Shown here: piece after piece, positions 7,858-15,622 of the stretch
Position numbering within the stretch: the stretch's first letter is position 1
How the letters are laid out: each line of letters starts with the position of its first letter
Assembly: GCF_004521915.1 (NCBI RefSeq)
Contig: NZ_SDKD01000027.1
Location: forward strand, 1 to 47,409
DNA from: Brevibacillus migulae
GTDB taxonomy: Bacteria; Bacillota; Bacilli; Brevibacillales; Brevibacillaceae
Length of the DNA stretch: 47,409 nucleotides
Direction: 5' to 3'
The notes under the pieces: generated by a model
Databases searched by the model: none
What the model saw: the letters and a program-made list of their open reading frames with translations, nothing else
Told to the model about the DNA's origin: nothing
Position numbers and translations under genes: made by a program

Positions 7858-8586
7858 CTATCTGGCGACAAAATACGGGTAGATCACCATCGCTCCCAAT
7901 ATCGCGATTGCGCCAATGACCATCGCCCATATCCCCAATGTGCGGGCGCCTCTGCGCATGGCCAGGTAACCCACAATCATGCCAATCGGTGCGAGCAGAT
8001 AAGGGAACAGAAACAGCGAAAGAATGGACAGACCCAGGGCTGTCAACCCCATGCCGCCGCCAGGGTTGTTTTCCGTGGTCGGTTCTGAAACCGGCGAGCG
8101 CGGCTTGATTTCCGCATAGGTCGGGCTCACCTCAGCCGCTACCTCATACTTGGTCCCGCTTTCCCAATCGGCGACGTTGTCATCCACGATCATTCGTTTG
8201 ACAACCGGCTTATCTTCTTGGTAGCCCCCTGCGTTACCCGTGTTGGCTTGCATCTGTCCTTGACCAGATGAAGCTTGCGCGGCCGAACCGTCGTCAGATG
8301 TGTTGCCGCTTTGGTAACTCTCTGTCATCGTGTAAGGGTCGTAGGCAATTCGGTCGTTTCCTTGTTCCGTAGACATGCTCGTGTCATTAGACTTGTTCGG
8401 ATCATTTGACTTGTTCACGTCATTTGACTTGTTCGGGTCCGTTGACTTGCTCACGTCCGGATTCAGAACTGCCCCCATCCACGTGTCAGCCGCCAGCTCG
8501 GTATCCGATTTCCCATCATTCATGTTGCTGGCGTTCGCAGCTTCCTTCGGATCATCATTCATACGTGTCTTTGGATCGTACGTCAT
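7858..8586 (-). CDS. membrane protein with a C-terminal DUF4190-like domain and KSND repeats
   Basis: 242 residues. The N-terminal 170 residues are hydrophilic and low in complexity, with a run of KSND units (DPNKSNDVNKSNDPNKSND) near residues 50-70 and many Asp, Asn and Gln. The C-terminal 70 residues hold two hydrophobic spans (GLTALGLSILSLFLFPYLLAPIGMIVGYLA and GIWAMVIGAIAILGAMVIY) separated by MRRGART, the usual form of DUF4190-type membrane modules. No signal peptide is seen, so the tail-anchored N-terminal part should be cytoplasmic. AAAAGGGGT precedes the ATG. Function unknown. Confidence 0.75.
   Translation of the reverse strand: MTYDPKTRMNDDPKEAANASNMNDGKSDTELAADTWMGAVLNPDVSKSTDPNKSNDVNKSNDPNKSNDTSMSTEQGNDRIAYDPYTMTESYQSGNTSDDGSAAQASSGQGQMQANTGNAGGYQEDKPVVKRMIVDDNVADWESGTKYEVAAEVSPTYAEIKPRSPVSEPTTENNPGGGMGLTALGLSILSLFLFPYLLAPIGMIVGYLAMRRGARTLGIWAMVIGAIAILGAMVIYPYFVAR
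8382..8460 (-). repeat. tandem 18-base coding repeat (KSND units)
   Basis: About four imperfect copies of an 18-base unit (plus-strand form around ATTTGACTTGTTC) encode repeated K-S-N-D plus P-N, V-N or T. It lies inside the DUF4190-like gene and keeps the frame, so copy number could vary without breaking the protein. Confidence 0.7.
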
Positions 8587-8679
8587 GTGTGATCAGACCC
8601 CTTTTCACAAAGTGATTGTGGTGAAGGAAGTAGCCTTATTCTCTGTTTTCAGTGTACAATTTAAACTGGAGGCGAGAGG

Positions 8680-9267
8680 ATGAAACGCGAGAAATCCCTA
8701 ACGATTGGCATTGATATTGACGGTACAGTGACTGATCCCGGCAGTATTGTGCCATTAATGAACGAAGCCTTTGGCAAGAATTTGGCGTACGCGGAATGTC
8801 GGGAATACAATCTGGCACGCGTATACAATATCAGCGATGAGGAATTCGTGGATTGGTTGGACGAATATGGCCCCCGGCTTTACAGGGAAGCGCCTGTACA
8901 TGGAATGGCTGACATGGTCCTGCAGACTTGGCATCAACAGCAGCTCCATCAGTTGGTCTACATCAGCGCCAGAGAGGACAAGCATCGGGACGTTACGTTG
9001 CAATGGTTTGAACGCTATGCAATTCCGTATCACCACATTGAACTGATCGGATCACATGACAAATTGTCTGCGGCGAAAAGGTGGAACGTCGATCTCTTTC
9101 TGGAGGACCGCCGGGAAAACGCCTTGCAATTATCGGAAGAATTGGGCATCCCCGTGCTTCTTTTCGATACACCTTATAACCAAGGAGAGCTCCCTGCATT
9201 GGTTCGCCGGATTTATTCCTGGGACGAAGTGGCCGCGATTGTCAAGGAAATGGAAATGAAACCGTGA
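8680..9267 (+). CDS. HAD-type nucleotidase, NT5C-like (YqfW type)
   Basis: 195 residues. The first HAD motif IGIDIDGTVTDPG (DxDGT, about 9-21) gives the nucleophile and acid/base Asp residues. VYISAREDKHRDV near 90 is motif II, with the motif III Lys in HDKLSAAKRWNVD near 130, and LFLEDRRENA near 140 is motif IV. The architecture matches the 5'(3')-deoxyribonucleotidase-like group and the B. subtilis YqfW type. It probably dephosphorylates a nucleotide monophosphate in the cytosol; the substrate is not certain. GGAGGCGAGAGG is directly before the ATG. It is divergent from the preceding membrane-protein gene. Confidence 0.78.
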   Translation: MKREKSLTIGIDIDGTVTDPGSIVPLMNEAFGKNLAYAECREYNLARVYNISDEEFVDWLDEYGPRLYREAPVHGMADMVLQTWHQQQLHQLVYISAREDKHRDVTLQWFERYAIPYHHIELIGSHDKLSAAKRWNVDLFLEDRRENALQLSEELGIPVLLFDTPYNQGELPALVRRIYSWDEVAAIVKEMEMKP

Positions 9268-9354
9268 TGTTCGTAAAACTTTGCGCAGCCAAGTCTTTGG
9301 CGGAGCTTTAGTTGCAATGATGTAAACTGGAATGTTGATACTTTCTGATTTACC

Positions 9355-9390
9355 AAAAAAGACGTATCTTTTGACAGATACGTCTTTTTT
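9355..9390. terminator. bidirectional rho-independent terminator
   Basis: AAAAAAGACGTATCT (9355-9369) and AGATACGTCTTTTTT (9376-9390) pair perfectly with a 6-base loop. It closes the nucleotidase gene and the convergent DUF1540 gene. Confidence 0.9.
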
Positions 9391-9403
9391 ACGAGATCCC
9401 GGG

Positions 9404-9619
9404 TTACTCTTTTGGTTTGAAGGTGTGACAACAGGTGGCAGATGAAGTCTTTGCTGCATCTTTGTGCTTCGTGTCATACCCGTACTCGCCTGCGAACTCT
9501 GTATCGAAATTCGCTTTGGCATGGCTGTCAATTTCCACCATGATCATGTCGGCGTTACAGTTGTTACCTTCGCCCCAGTAACTACAGTTTGCTACACTAC
9601 ATTTCACCACAGGTTTCAT
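9404..9619 (-). CDS. DUF1540 cysteine-rich small protein
   Basis: 71 residues. The N-terminal CSVANCSYWGEGNNC, with the following ADMIMVEID, is the DUF1540 signature, and a further CC pair lies near the C-terminus (SATCCHTFKPKE). Five or six cysteines suggest metal binding or disulfides. The family is frequent in spore formers and clostridia, with no firm function. AGGAGGTGATCCC, a near-perfect complement of the 16S 3' end, precedes the ATG, so high translation is expected. Single gene. Confidence 0.85.
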   Translation of the reverse strand: MKPVVKCSVANCSYWGEGNNCNADMIMVEIDSHAKANFDTEFAGEYGYDTKHKDAAKTSSATCCHTFKPKE

Positions 9620-9741
9620 GGGATCACCTCCTAGAGCTATCCTTCACCAGTGAAGTGCTCCTTATACGATGCCTGCCAAGGGATTGGCAACCAAGTTGGG
9701 CTACGCATGATCGACAATCGTCAGACGAGAGGAGGGATAAA

Positions 9742-10524
9742 ATGGATAGCCAACAGCGTATCGTTATTATTACCGGTGGTGCTGGCGGGTTGGGACGAGC
9801 CATCACAGCGCTCCATCTGAAAAAAGGAGATCAAGTGATCATTACCGGCCGCCATCAAGGACGTTTGGAGGAAATCAAGCAAAGTCTTGGTTCGCCTCCC
9901 ATGCTTCATACGTATCCGCTAGACGTCTGCGATAATGAAGCGGTCAGACGTTTTGCAGCATGGGTTCACATCCAATTTGAACGCTGCGATTTTCTCTACA
10001 ATAATGCTGGTACCGCGAGTTTCGCACCCTTTTTGAAGATGAACCTCGAGGATATCCGTCAAACCATCGATACGAATCTCATGGGCATGCTGTATGTGAC
10101 ACGAGCTTTTTTACCCATGATGGTGGAAGCTCGCTCCGGCCGGATCATCCAGATTGCATCACTGGCGGGACATGTCGCTACAGCAAAAGCAGCGGTGTAT
10201 GCAGCCAGCAAAGCAGCGGTAATCCGGTTCAGCGAGGGCTTGCGGCATGAACTGCGGGGCAGCGGCGTTCACATCACTTGTGCGATGCCCGGTCCCATCG
10301 ACACACCCTTTCTTGATCATGCCGATGCGACCGGACAATACCGAAAAAATGTAGGCTCCTTTCTGCTCACGGCGGAACAGACTGCCCGCAGTATCGTCCG
10401 TGCGGCAGAAAAAAGGCGGGAGGAAGTCGCCCTCCCGACCCGGCTGCATTTGTTAGCAAAAGCGTATCTGGTCATGCCTGAAGCGGCCAAGCGTTTCTTT
10501 GCCCCCTTGATTAATCGAAAGTAA
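9742..10524 (+). CDS. short-chain dehydrogenase/reductase (YqjQ-like)
   Basis: 260 residues, a standard classical SDR. Rossmann signature TGGAGGLGRA near 10-19, NNAGTASF near 87, catalytic Ser in IASLAGHVA and the active-site YAASK near 150, and PGPIDTPF after it, support an NAD(P)-dependent oxidoreductase. The substrate is unknown; the closest recollection is B. subtilis YqjQ. The ATG at 9742 follows GAGGAGGG; the open frame extends upstream to 9589 but without a ribosome binding site. It ends only 7 bases before the convergent MFS gene and no clear terminator separates them. Confidence 0.88.
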   Translation: MDSQQRIVIITGGAGGLGRAITALHLKKGDQVIITGRHQGRLEEIKQSLGSPPMLHTYPLDVCDNEAVRRFAAWVHIQFERCDFLYNNAGTASFAPFLKMNLEDIRQTIDTNLMGMLYVTRAFLPMMVEARSGRIIQIASLAGHVATAKAAVYAASKAAVIRFSEGLRHELRGSGVHITCAMPGPIDTPFLDHADATGQYRKNVGSFLLTAEQTARSIVRAAEKRREEVALPTRLHLLAKAYLVMPEAAKRFFAPLINRK

Positions 10525-10531
10525 AGGCACT

Positions 10532-11761
10532 CTAAGGGCGAATTCCTCGCAAAGCAAATAACGCAAACGCACCAGCGACCATGGAAAAGAATGCGGCAGC
10601 CAAAAACAGCTGGTTAATGCCGATCCACGGAATGAGCCATCCAGTCAGAAATGAACCGACCGGCAAGCCCAAACCGGTAATCGTCCGAATCGAGGTCAAC
10701 ACCCTTCCCATGAGTTCCTGCGGGATCTGTCTCTGCAGGTATGTCCGGTACAACACCCCAAACGGTGCAAAGGTCATACCTGCCAAGGCCATGGATATCA
10801 TGCCCAGATCCAGGCGATGGGACAAGCCCAGCGGAAGCGTCGTGACTCCCCATAACGCGATGATCGATCCCAGTGAGTAACCGGTAGGCACCCTCCAATT
10901 GACCAACGAGAAAAACAGAGAGCCCCCGAGCGATCCGAAAGCGAACGCCATCCATAAGAGGCCGAGGGAAGTGGCTTCATCCTGTAAGACAGACGTTACG
11001 TACAATGGCAAGCCCACCTCAATCGGCCCATATGCCATGTTGAACAGAAAGGTAAGCAAAATGAGTGAAAGCAACAACGGATTGGCAAATAGATAGTGGA
11101 AGCCGGTTCGAAAATCTGTCTGCAAGGAATCAAGAAGAGAGCTGGTCCACCGGCTCTCTTTTTGGTGCTTGCTCCCGCCCTCTCCGGCATCGTCAGAAGG
11201 CAAAAACCAAAAGCAGACCGCGCAAAGAAAGAAGCTTGCTGCATCGATAATAAGTACCATCGCTTCACCTACCCATGATACAAGCACGCCTGCCGCAGCC
11301 GGACCGAGCAAATAAGCGATTTGCCAATTCGTTTCCATCATGCCGTTTGCCTTTAGCAGTAAATCTTTGTCCTGTACAAGACGTGGCAGCATCGTCTGGG
11401 CTCCTGTATTGCTAAGCGGGGCAAGCAGCCCGGCTATGGTGATGCACGCATAGAGCATCCATAAGGGCGCATTTGTCTGAAGCAGCAATACGATGATGAC
11501 GTAGATGCTTCCCCTGAAGAGATTGTCAAAGATGATCAGTTTTCTCCGGTCAAAACGGTCAAGTAGCACACCCGCCACCAAGGCGGCAGCCACTTGGGAA
11601 AGAAAATAGGTGAACACGACTCCTCCCATGGCCAGCGGTGAGCCTGTTTTTTTCATCACAAACCAGCTTAACGCCAACCATCCAAACTGATCCCCAAGCC
11701 CGGAAAGGAACAGACCAAGCCAATATAGACGAAAGCTTGATTGTTTCCATAAGAGAAGCAT
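10532..11761 (-). CDS. MFS transporter, drug-efflux type
   Basis: 409 residues with about 12 hydrophobic spans in two halves. The N-terminal FRLYWLGLFLSGLGDQFGWLALSWFV and LLDRFDRRKLIIFDNLFRG (the motif A loop between helices 2 and 3) place it in the MFS_3 group of macrolide or multidrug exporters. A long cytoplasmic loop (about 190-215, DDAGEGGSKHQKES) separates the halves. The substrate cannot be told. GGGGGATAACG precedes the ATG. A promoter with TTGAAT and TATATT lies about 30-60 bases upstream. Confidence 0.85.
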   Translation of the reverse strand: MLLLWKQSSFRLYWLGLFLSGLGDQFGWLALSWFVMKKTGSPLAMGGVVFTYFLSQVAAALVAGVLLDRFDRRKLIIFDNLFRGSIYVIIVLLLQTNAPLWMLYACITIAGLLAPLSNTGAQTMLPRLVQDKDLLLKANGMMETNWQIAYLLGPAAAGVLVSWVGEAMVLIIDAASFFLCAVCFWFLPSDDAGEGGSKHQKESRWTSSLLDSLQTDFRTGFHYLFANPLLLSLILLTFLFNMAYGPIEVGLPLYVTSVLQDEATSLGLLWMAFAFGSLGGSLFFSLVNWRVPTGYSLGSIIALWGVTTLPLGLSHRLDLGMISMALAGMTFAPFGVLYRTYLQRQIPQELMGRVLTSIRTITGLGLPVGSFLTGWLIPWIGINQLFLAAAFFSMVAGAFALFALRGIRP

Positions 11762-11792
11762 CGTTATCCCCCATTTTTTTCAATCTAAAGGG

Positions 11793-11821
11793 AATATAAT
11801 CCATTTTCTAAATTTATTCAA
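11793..11821 (-). promoter_or_regulatory. sigma-A promoter of the MFS gene
   Basis: On the minus strand TTGAAT (11816-11821) and TATATT (11793-11798) are 17 bases apart. It points to the MFS start at 11761. Confidence 0.55.
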
Positions 11822-11850
11822 CAGTTATGTTTCAAAATGAACCAAAATGA

Positions 11851-11886
11851 AAAGTCGATCCTATCATCAAGCCAAGGATCGACTTT
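11851..11886 (-). terminator. terminator of codY
   Basis: AAAGTCGATCCT (11851-11862) pairs perfectly with AGGATCGACTTT (11875-11886), loop of 12 bases. On the minus strand it follows the codY stop and is followed by a T-rich tail. Confidence 0.85.
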
Positions 11887-11891
11887 ATTTA

Positions 11892-12668
11892 TCAAGAGGA
11901 TTTCAGCTTTTGCAATTCGGCATGGAACTTGTCGTTCAGGACACGGATATACGTACCTTTCATTCCGAGAGAGCGTGACTCGAGCACCCCGGCACTTGCC
12001 AGTTTGCGCAGCGCATTCACGATCACGGAACGGGTCAATCCTGCCTGATCTGCCAATTGGCTGGCTACGAGCAAACCTTCCTTGGCATCCAGCTGCTCCA
12101 TGATTTTCTCAATCGCGATTTGTTCACTGTAGCTAAGGGAAGAGAGCGCGATTTTTGCAAACGTTTTGTCACGCACTTCGTTTTCGATTTGATCGGTTCG
12201 ATGACGGACGATTTTCATCCCGATCACCGTTGCACCGATTTCCGCGAGAATCAGGTCTTCTGTCTCAAAGTGACCGAACGCTCTGAGCAATACCAATGTT
12301 CCCAACCGGCTTCCGCCCGCATTGATCGGCACGATGGTCGTGACCATTTGCGGGAACAGATTGTGCCATTCACGAGGCACCATGCTAAAGGGGCTTGTCA
12401 CGCCTTCATTGGCCAGCGATTGTTCCACCTTCATCAAACGCTCGTGATAACCCTCGGGCAAGAGGCTGGTGAATCTGCCTTCTTCCTGTAAAGTAAATTC
12501 CTGCGAAAATCCGCTTCCCAACAGGCTTCCATCCGCTGTAATAATGTACACGTTGGACGAGATCACATCTGAAAGCAGCTTGGCGAGATCCGGATATGTG
12601 ACACCGCTTCCCCCCATCGTTTTTTGCAGCATGACATTGATTTTTCTTGTTTTTTCCAATAAGTTCAT
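11892..12668 (-). CDS. codY: global transcriptional repressor CodY
   Basis: 258 residues, the family length. CodY senses GTP and branched-chain amino acids and represses stationary-phase, amino-acid and sporulation genes while nutrients last. It starts MNLLEKTRKINVMLQ, has a GAF sensor domain (about 25-150) and a C-terminal winged helix (about 185-245) with ASQLADQAGLTRSVIVNALRKLASAGVLESRSLGMKGTYI, the conserved DNA-binding helix. In B. subtilis codY ends the codV-clpQ-clpY operon; here it stands alone with its own promoter region and terminator. A CodY-box-like palindrome lies in that promoter region. Confidence 0.97.
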   Translation of the reverse strand: MNLLEKTRKINVMLQKTMGGSGVTYPDLAKLLSDVISSNVYIITADGSLLGSGFSQEFTLQEEGRFTSLLPEGYHERLMKVEQSLANEGVTSPFSMVPREWHNLFPQMVTTIVPINAGGSRLGTLVLLRAFGHFETEDLILAEIGATVIGMKIVRHRTDQIENEVRDKTFAKIALSSLSYSEQIAIEKIMEQLDAKEGLLVASQLADQAGLTRSVIVNALRKLASAGVLESRSLGMKGTYIRVLNDKFHAELQKLKSS

Positions 12669-12705
12669 GGGAAATTTTTCCTCCTCGATATGTATCTAGC
12701 ACCAG

Positions 12706-12720
12706 TATTGTCAGAAAAAT
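12706..12720 (-). promoter_or_regulatory. CodY-box-like site upstream of codY
   Basis: On the minus strand ATTTTTCTGACAATA matches 12 of 15 positions of the CodY consensus AATTTTCWGAAAATT. Its centre is about 45 bases upstream of the codY ATG and overlaps a plausible -35 area (a TACATA -10 follows). Bound CodY would block its own promoter. Confidence 0.5.
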
Positions 12721-12736
12721 ATGGCTTCATACATAC

Positions 12737-12767
12737 AAAAAAAAAATCACCCTTAACAGGTGATTTT
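12737..12767 (-). terminator. terminator of the spo0M-like gene
   Basis: AAAATCACC (12743-12751) and GGTGATTTT (12759-12767) form the stem. On the minus strand it is followed by an unbroken T-run, a textbook terminator between the spo0M-like gene and codY. Confidence 0.9.
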
Positions 12768-12789
12768 CTCTTCGAAACGGATATTTCAC

Positions 12790-13560
12790 TTAGCGGCTGG
12801 CACGATCAATCAGTTGATCGATGGAGTGCGCAATCTCGCTAGTGGAACGGGAAAGATCCGCATTGCTGATACGGAATCGCACGTACCGCTCATCCAGGTT
12901 AAATGCTTCCTCAAAAGCACCTAAGAGGCCGCGTGCTCGCTTGTCTACCTGCAGCAACACTTCACACTCATTCTCACGCAGGAAAAAGACAACCTCCAGT
13001 TCTTCCAAACGGCTTCTGTACTTGCCATTCGGCCGGAACTCAAACTCTTGGACAAACGGATATGTTCTTCCCAGCTGTCGATTGTATTCACAATCCACTT
13101 TGTACATGTGGAAGCCGATTTCCTTCACAGCTTCCAGCACTTTGGACATCAACGGATGCGGCAAAACCTCGATAAAATCCGAGTCGCCCGGATCGACCGC
13201 ATTTTTAATGTCAAGCCCCGTCCGCAGGTAAACAGGCTGTCTGCCCATCGTCAGCGGGGTTTCATACGGCAATCGGAATGAAAACGGAATCGCCTTTTGC
13301 TCCTTTGGCTGCAGCACAAAGCGTTCCGACAGCCGATGCTTGAGCAGGATGCAATCTTCTTTTACTTTGGTATCATTTGTTTCGCGCTCATAATGGGTGA
13401 TGACATACATGTAGATTTCATCAATCTCCTGGCTGATATCGCCACCACTGATATGTACCTCTCCAGTAACCATTTCACCCGGCATGAGAGAATCTTTAGC
13501 AAGGCGGGCATCGACCTGCGCCGAACCGATCCCGACGCTCGCCAGCAATTTTTTGAACAT
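12790..13560 (-). CDS. spo0M: sporulation-control protein Spo0M, arrestin fold
   Basis: 256 residues. MFKKLLASVGIGSAQVDARLAKDSLMPGE is the usual Spo0M start, and the N-terminal half (about 10-135) is an arrestin-like beta sandwich (GEVHISGGDISQEIDEIYMYV, PFSFRLPYETPLT). The C-terminal half has FFLRENECEVLLQVDKRARGLLGAF. Spo0M affects Spo0A-phosphorelay-stage sporulation and vegetative cell organisation in B. subtilis. The ATG at 13560 is chosen by homology and by AAGGAGGAG upstream; the frame extends to 13611. Near, but probably not co-transcribed with, ytrHI. Confidence 0.9.
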   Translation of the reverse strand: MFKKLLASVGIGSAQVDARLAKDSLMPGEMVTGEVHISGGDISQEIDEIYMYVITHYERETNDTKVKEDCILLKHRLSERFVLQPKEQKAIPFSFRLPYETPLTMGRQPVYLRTGLDIKNAVDPGDSDFIEVLPHPLMSKVLEAVKEIGFHMYKVDCEYNRQLGRTYPFVQEFEFRPNGKYRSRLEELEVVFFLRENECEVLLQVDKRARGLLGAFEEAFNLDERYVRFRISNADLSRSTSEIAHSIDQLIDRASR

Positions 13561-13659
13561 GGACAAAAGTATCTCCTCCTTCATCATTGCAAAAGCATTG
13601 CGCTCGTGCACCTACTCACATATACGAAGAAGGGAGAAATACGTTTCAACTTTCATTGC

Positions 13660-14151
13660 CTACGGAACCTCTGGCTTCAGCTCAATGGTTACATACACTT
13701 CCAGCACACTGGAGATATAAGCGGTCTTCAGCCTTACCTCTACCGTTTTTCCATCCACCAGATACTCCCGCCGATACAGCAATTCATGCAAAATGGCATG
13801 CAGATCCGCAACCGTTCGCGTCTTCATGCCTTTCAGCGGGTCCAGCTCCTTTTCAATCAGGCGAATCGCAGCTGTTTCGATGAATTCATGCGGTCGAGGC
13901 GGCAAGACAAACACCTTGACCTCCTCAATCGTCGTTTCCTGCTTTTTCCTGGCCACTTTTTGCAGCTGCTTCATATCTTCGATCACTTCATTCAATCGGA
14001 CGATTTCTGCGCTTTTGTACTGATTTTGCTTCATCAGGCTCTCCGTTATTTTCCCCTGCCAGATCAGGACAACCGTTCCTCCTGCAACCATTCCCAGCAC
14101 AAACAAGGCGAAATACCGCTTGATCGCCTTGCTTCGACTTTTGGCTTCCAT
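13660..14151 (-). CDS. ytrI: sporulation membrane protein YtrI
   Basis: 163 residues from the ATG at 14151, or 171 from 14175. One N-terminal membrane segment (YFALFVLGMVAGGTVVLIW) is followed by a coiled coil (SAEIVRLNEVIEDMKQLQKVARKK) and a C-terminal extracytoplasmic or intermembrane domain with EVRLKTAYISSVLEVYVTIEL. This is the YtrI layout; in B. subtilis ytrH-ytrI is a sigma-E-controlled pair needed for efficient sporulation. The ytrH stop and this ATG share one base (TGATG), so translation is probably coupled, which favours the 14151 start. The name relies on size, topology and the ytrH partner. Confidence 0.8.
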   Translation of the reverse strand: MEAKSRSKAIKRYFALFVLGMVAGGTVVLIWQGKITESLMKQNQYKSAEIVRLNEVIEDMKQLQKVARKKQETTIEEVKVFVLPPRPHEFIETAAIRLIEKELDPLKGMKTRTVADLHAILHELLYRREYLVDGKTVEVRLKTAYISSVLEVYVTIELKPEVP

Positions 14152-14471
14152 CAAGAACGAACCTGGACGAGCCATTGAATGGAAATAGAGCCTGCGGTAG
14201 CCCCGAGGAATGCTGCGAAAATCATGATGAGCTGTCTGGCAACAGGAGAAAAGTTTCCGACAAATATTTTTTCAATTTGCATATACGAATCAAAGCTGCC
14301 TCCGAGCGCCCCAACCAATCCCCATATTTTCAACTGATCCGCCAAAATGGACATGGCCAAAAACGCCGGACGCTCCGTAAACAAGGCTCCAAATCCGCCT
14401 GCTATCGAACCGCCCGCTACAATCCCGTAAGCAACAAATAACGTGATGAAAAATTGGTCGATGACACCCAT
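14151..14471 (-). CDS. ytrH: sporulation membrane protein YtrH
   Basis: 106 residues, nearly all membrane: about three hydrophobic spans (FFITLFVAYGIVAGGSIAGGFGALF, FLAMSILADQLKIWGLVGALGG, LIMIFAAFLGATAGSISIQWL). This matches the YtrH family. The ATG at 14471 has GGAGG 11 bases upstream; the frame is open to 14567 but that extension has no signal. It is the first gene of the ytrH-ytrI unit and divergent from the small gene at 14618. A TCATATT box about 60 bases upstream is reminiscent of a sigma-E -35, but the matching -10 is weak. Confidence 0.85.
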   Translation of the reverse strand: MGVIDQFFITLFVAYGIVAGGSIAGGFGALFTERPAFLAMSILADQLKIWGLVGALGGSFDSYMQIEKIFVGNFSPVARQLIMIFAAFLGATAGSISIQWLVQVRS

Positions 14472-14617
14472 CGCTCGTCCGCCTCCCTGCTCGCAATCCT
14501 CATAGCTAATCCCTACGCTCCTTGTCCGCGAAATATGATGAACCGTATCGCGCCTGCTTCCGCTCACAAATAAAAATGCCCCTACCTTCTTACACTACAA
14601 TGGAAGGAGGGAGCTAC

Positions 14618-14764
14618 ATGGCGAACAAGACAACCGGTACAAAAAAGCTGCCCATCGGACATAATGAGGATGTCCAATATCGTTCCGAAATGGCTGATGA
14701 GGCTGATCTGGAAGCGCAAAAACGGGCACAAGCAGCCGATCAGCGTGCAACGTCCAAGCAATGA
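14618..14764 (+). CDS. 48-residue protein, possibly YfhD-like
   Basis: A soluble charged peptide: a Lys/Thr-rich start (NKTTGTKKLPIGHNED), then SEMADEADLEAQKRAQAADQRA, which recalls the small YfhD family (ADEADxEAQxRAxAADxR). GGAAGGAGGGAG precedes the ATG. It lies 15 bases before the next small gene, and the two are likely co-transcribed. The family label is from memory of the motif and is tentative. Confidence 0.65.
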   Translation: MANKTTGTKKLPIGHNEDVQYRSEMADEADLEAQKRAQAADQRATSKQ

Positions 14765-14779
14765 CAGGAGGGTACAGTC

Positions 14780-15004
14780 ATGTTTGAACTGAGTGATTTG
14801 GAAAAGATTCATCTTGCTCTCGATATGGCGCAGCGTTTTGTGCGTGGAGAGCAGTACCATGGGGACAAACCCCAGGTATTGCTGCAGGATTTTGATCGGG
14901 TGATGGAAAAAGTACGGGACCAGCGTCACTCGCAAACACTCGCGATGGAAAATGATCACCGTCTAGACGATAAAACGGTCACGGACGCAAACAGTCTCCA
15001 ATAG
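14780..15004 (+). CDS. 74-residue helical protein, unknown function
   Basis: Soluble, mostly alpha-helical by composition (FELSDLEKIHLALDMAQRF, LLQDFDRVMEKVRDQRH). No Cys, no membrane segment. GACAGGAGGGTACAGTC precedes the ATG. Second gene after the YfhD-like peptide, before a terminator. I do not recognise a family. Confidence 0.65.
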   Translation: MFELSDLEKIHLALDMAQRFVRGEQYHGDKPQVLLQDFDRVMEKVRDQRHSQTLAMENDHRLDDKTVTDANSLQ

Positions 15005-15026
15005 GTTTTTCTGGGAAACGAGCAAA

Positions 15027-15050
15027 GCGGCATGCCGAACAGCATGCCGC
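15027..15050. terminator. stem-loop between convergent small genes
   Basis: GCGGCATGC (15027-15035) and GCATGCCGC (15042-15050) form a strong stem with a 6-base loop. T-tails are short on both sides, so it is an imperfect bidirectional terminator. Confidence 0.65.
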
Positions 15051-15055
15051 TTATA

Positions 15056-15268
15056 TTATCTCCTTCGTCCCGAACGTTGCAATTTGCGTTGAATACGCGT
15101 CGCATTCAGCACCATCAAATCCATGAACATGCTGAGCATATTCGGATTTTTTACCAACTGCTGAAACACTTCCGGATTTTCCCGAAACCACGCTTCATTT
15201 GCCCGAACCCACTTCTGAAAACCGGCGTTTTCCCGATAATAGCGATTCAGTCTTCGGATTGGCCGCAT
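15056..15268 (-). CDS. 70-residue basic protein, unknown function
   Basis: Strongly basic (RPIRRLNRYYRENAGF at the start, RIQRKLQRSGRRR at the end) with a helical middle (FRENPEVFQQLVKNPNMLSMFMDLMVL). AAGGGGGATACG is right before the ATG, so expression is likely. The nucleic-acid-like charge is suggestive only. It follows the 32-residue membrane peptide gene by 33 bases on the same strand, so the two may form one unit. Confidence 0.65.
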   Translation of the reverse strand: MRPIRRLNRYYRENAGFQKWVRANEAWFRENPEVFQQLVKNPNMLSMFMDLMVLNATRIQRKLQRSGRRR

Positions 15269-15301
15269 CGCGTATCCCCCTTGCTGACCCGTCTTGTTGG
15301 C

Positions 15302-15400
15302 TCAATCAATTCCTTCATCAAAGAAAATGGAGATAAGAAAAATAATCAGCAAAATCCATATGACAATTTCAAATCCTTCGTTGTCTGAAAATCTCCACAT
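15302..15400 (-). CDS. 32-residue single-span membrane peptide
   Basis: On the minus strand an ATG at 15400 follows AGGAGGGAAGGGGA with ideal spacing and opens 32 codons ending in TGA. The product starts MWRFSDNEGFE, then has one long aliphatic membrane span (IVIWILLIIFLISIFF) and ends DEGID. The GF-hydrophobic layout resembles the tiny YjcZ-type sporulation-associated peptides, but the match is loose. It is too short for most gene callers. The ribosome binding site and clean composition are the main support. Confidence 0.7.
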   Translation of the reverse strand: MWRFSDNEGFEIVIWILLIIFLISIFFDEGID

Positions 15401-15622
15401 TCCCCTTCCCTCCTGTCCCCCAACAGTTTGCCGTTTGTCCCTGCTCGCTGCATGGCCCAGCGTTTACAGTATAGGTATATGTCGGACAGGACGAATGTGT
15501 TTGGATAGTAGCCCGCTGGATACAGAAAATCCGCACCTGCCTATGACAGCGCATAAGCGATCCCTTTTTTCCCCCATACTAAGCAGACGTGACCTACCAT
15601 CACGGTGAAGGAGGTACTAGGA

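Noticed and set aside
8382..8460. CRISPR-like array
   Set aside because: The repeats are contiguous, in frame and coding; there are no spacers.
11803..11818. CodY box upstream of the MFS gene
   Set aside because: Only about 10 of 15 bases match, in an AT-rich spacer where such matches are expected by chance.
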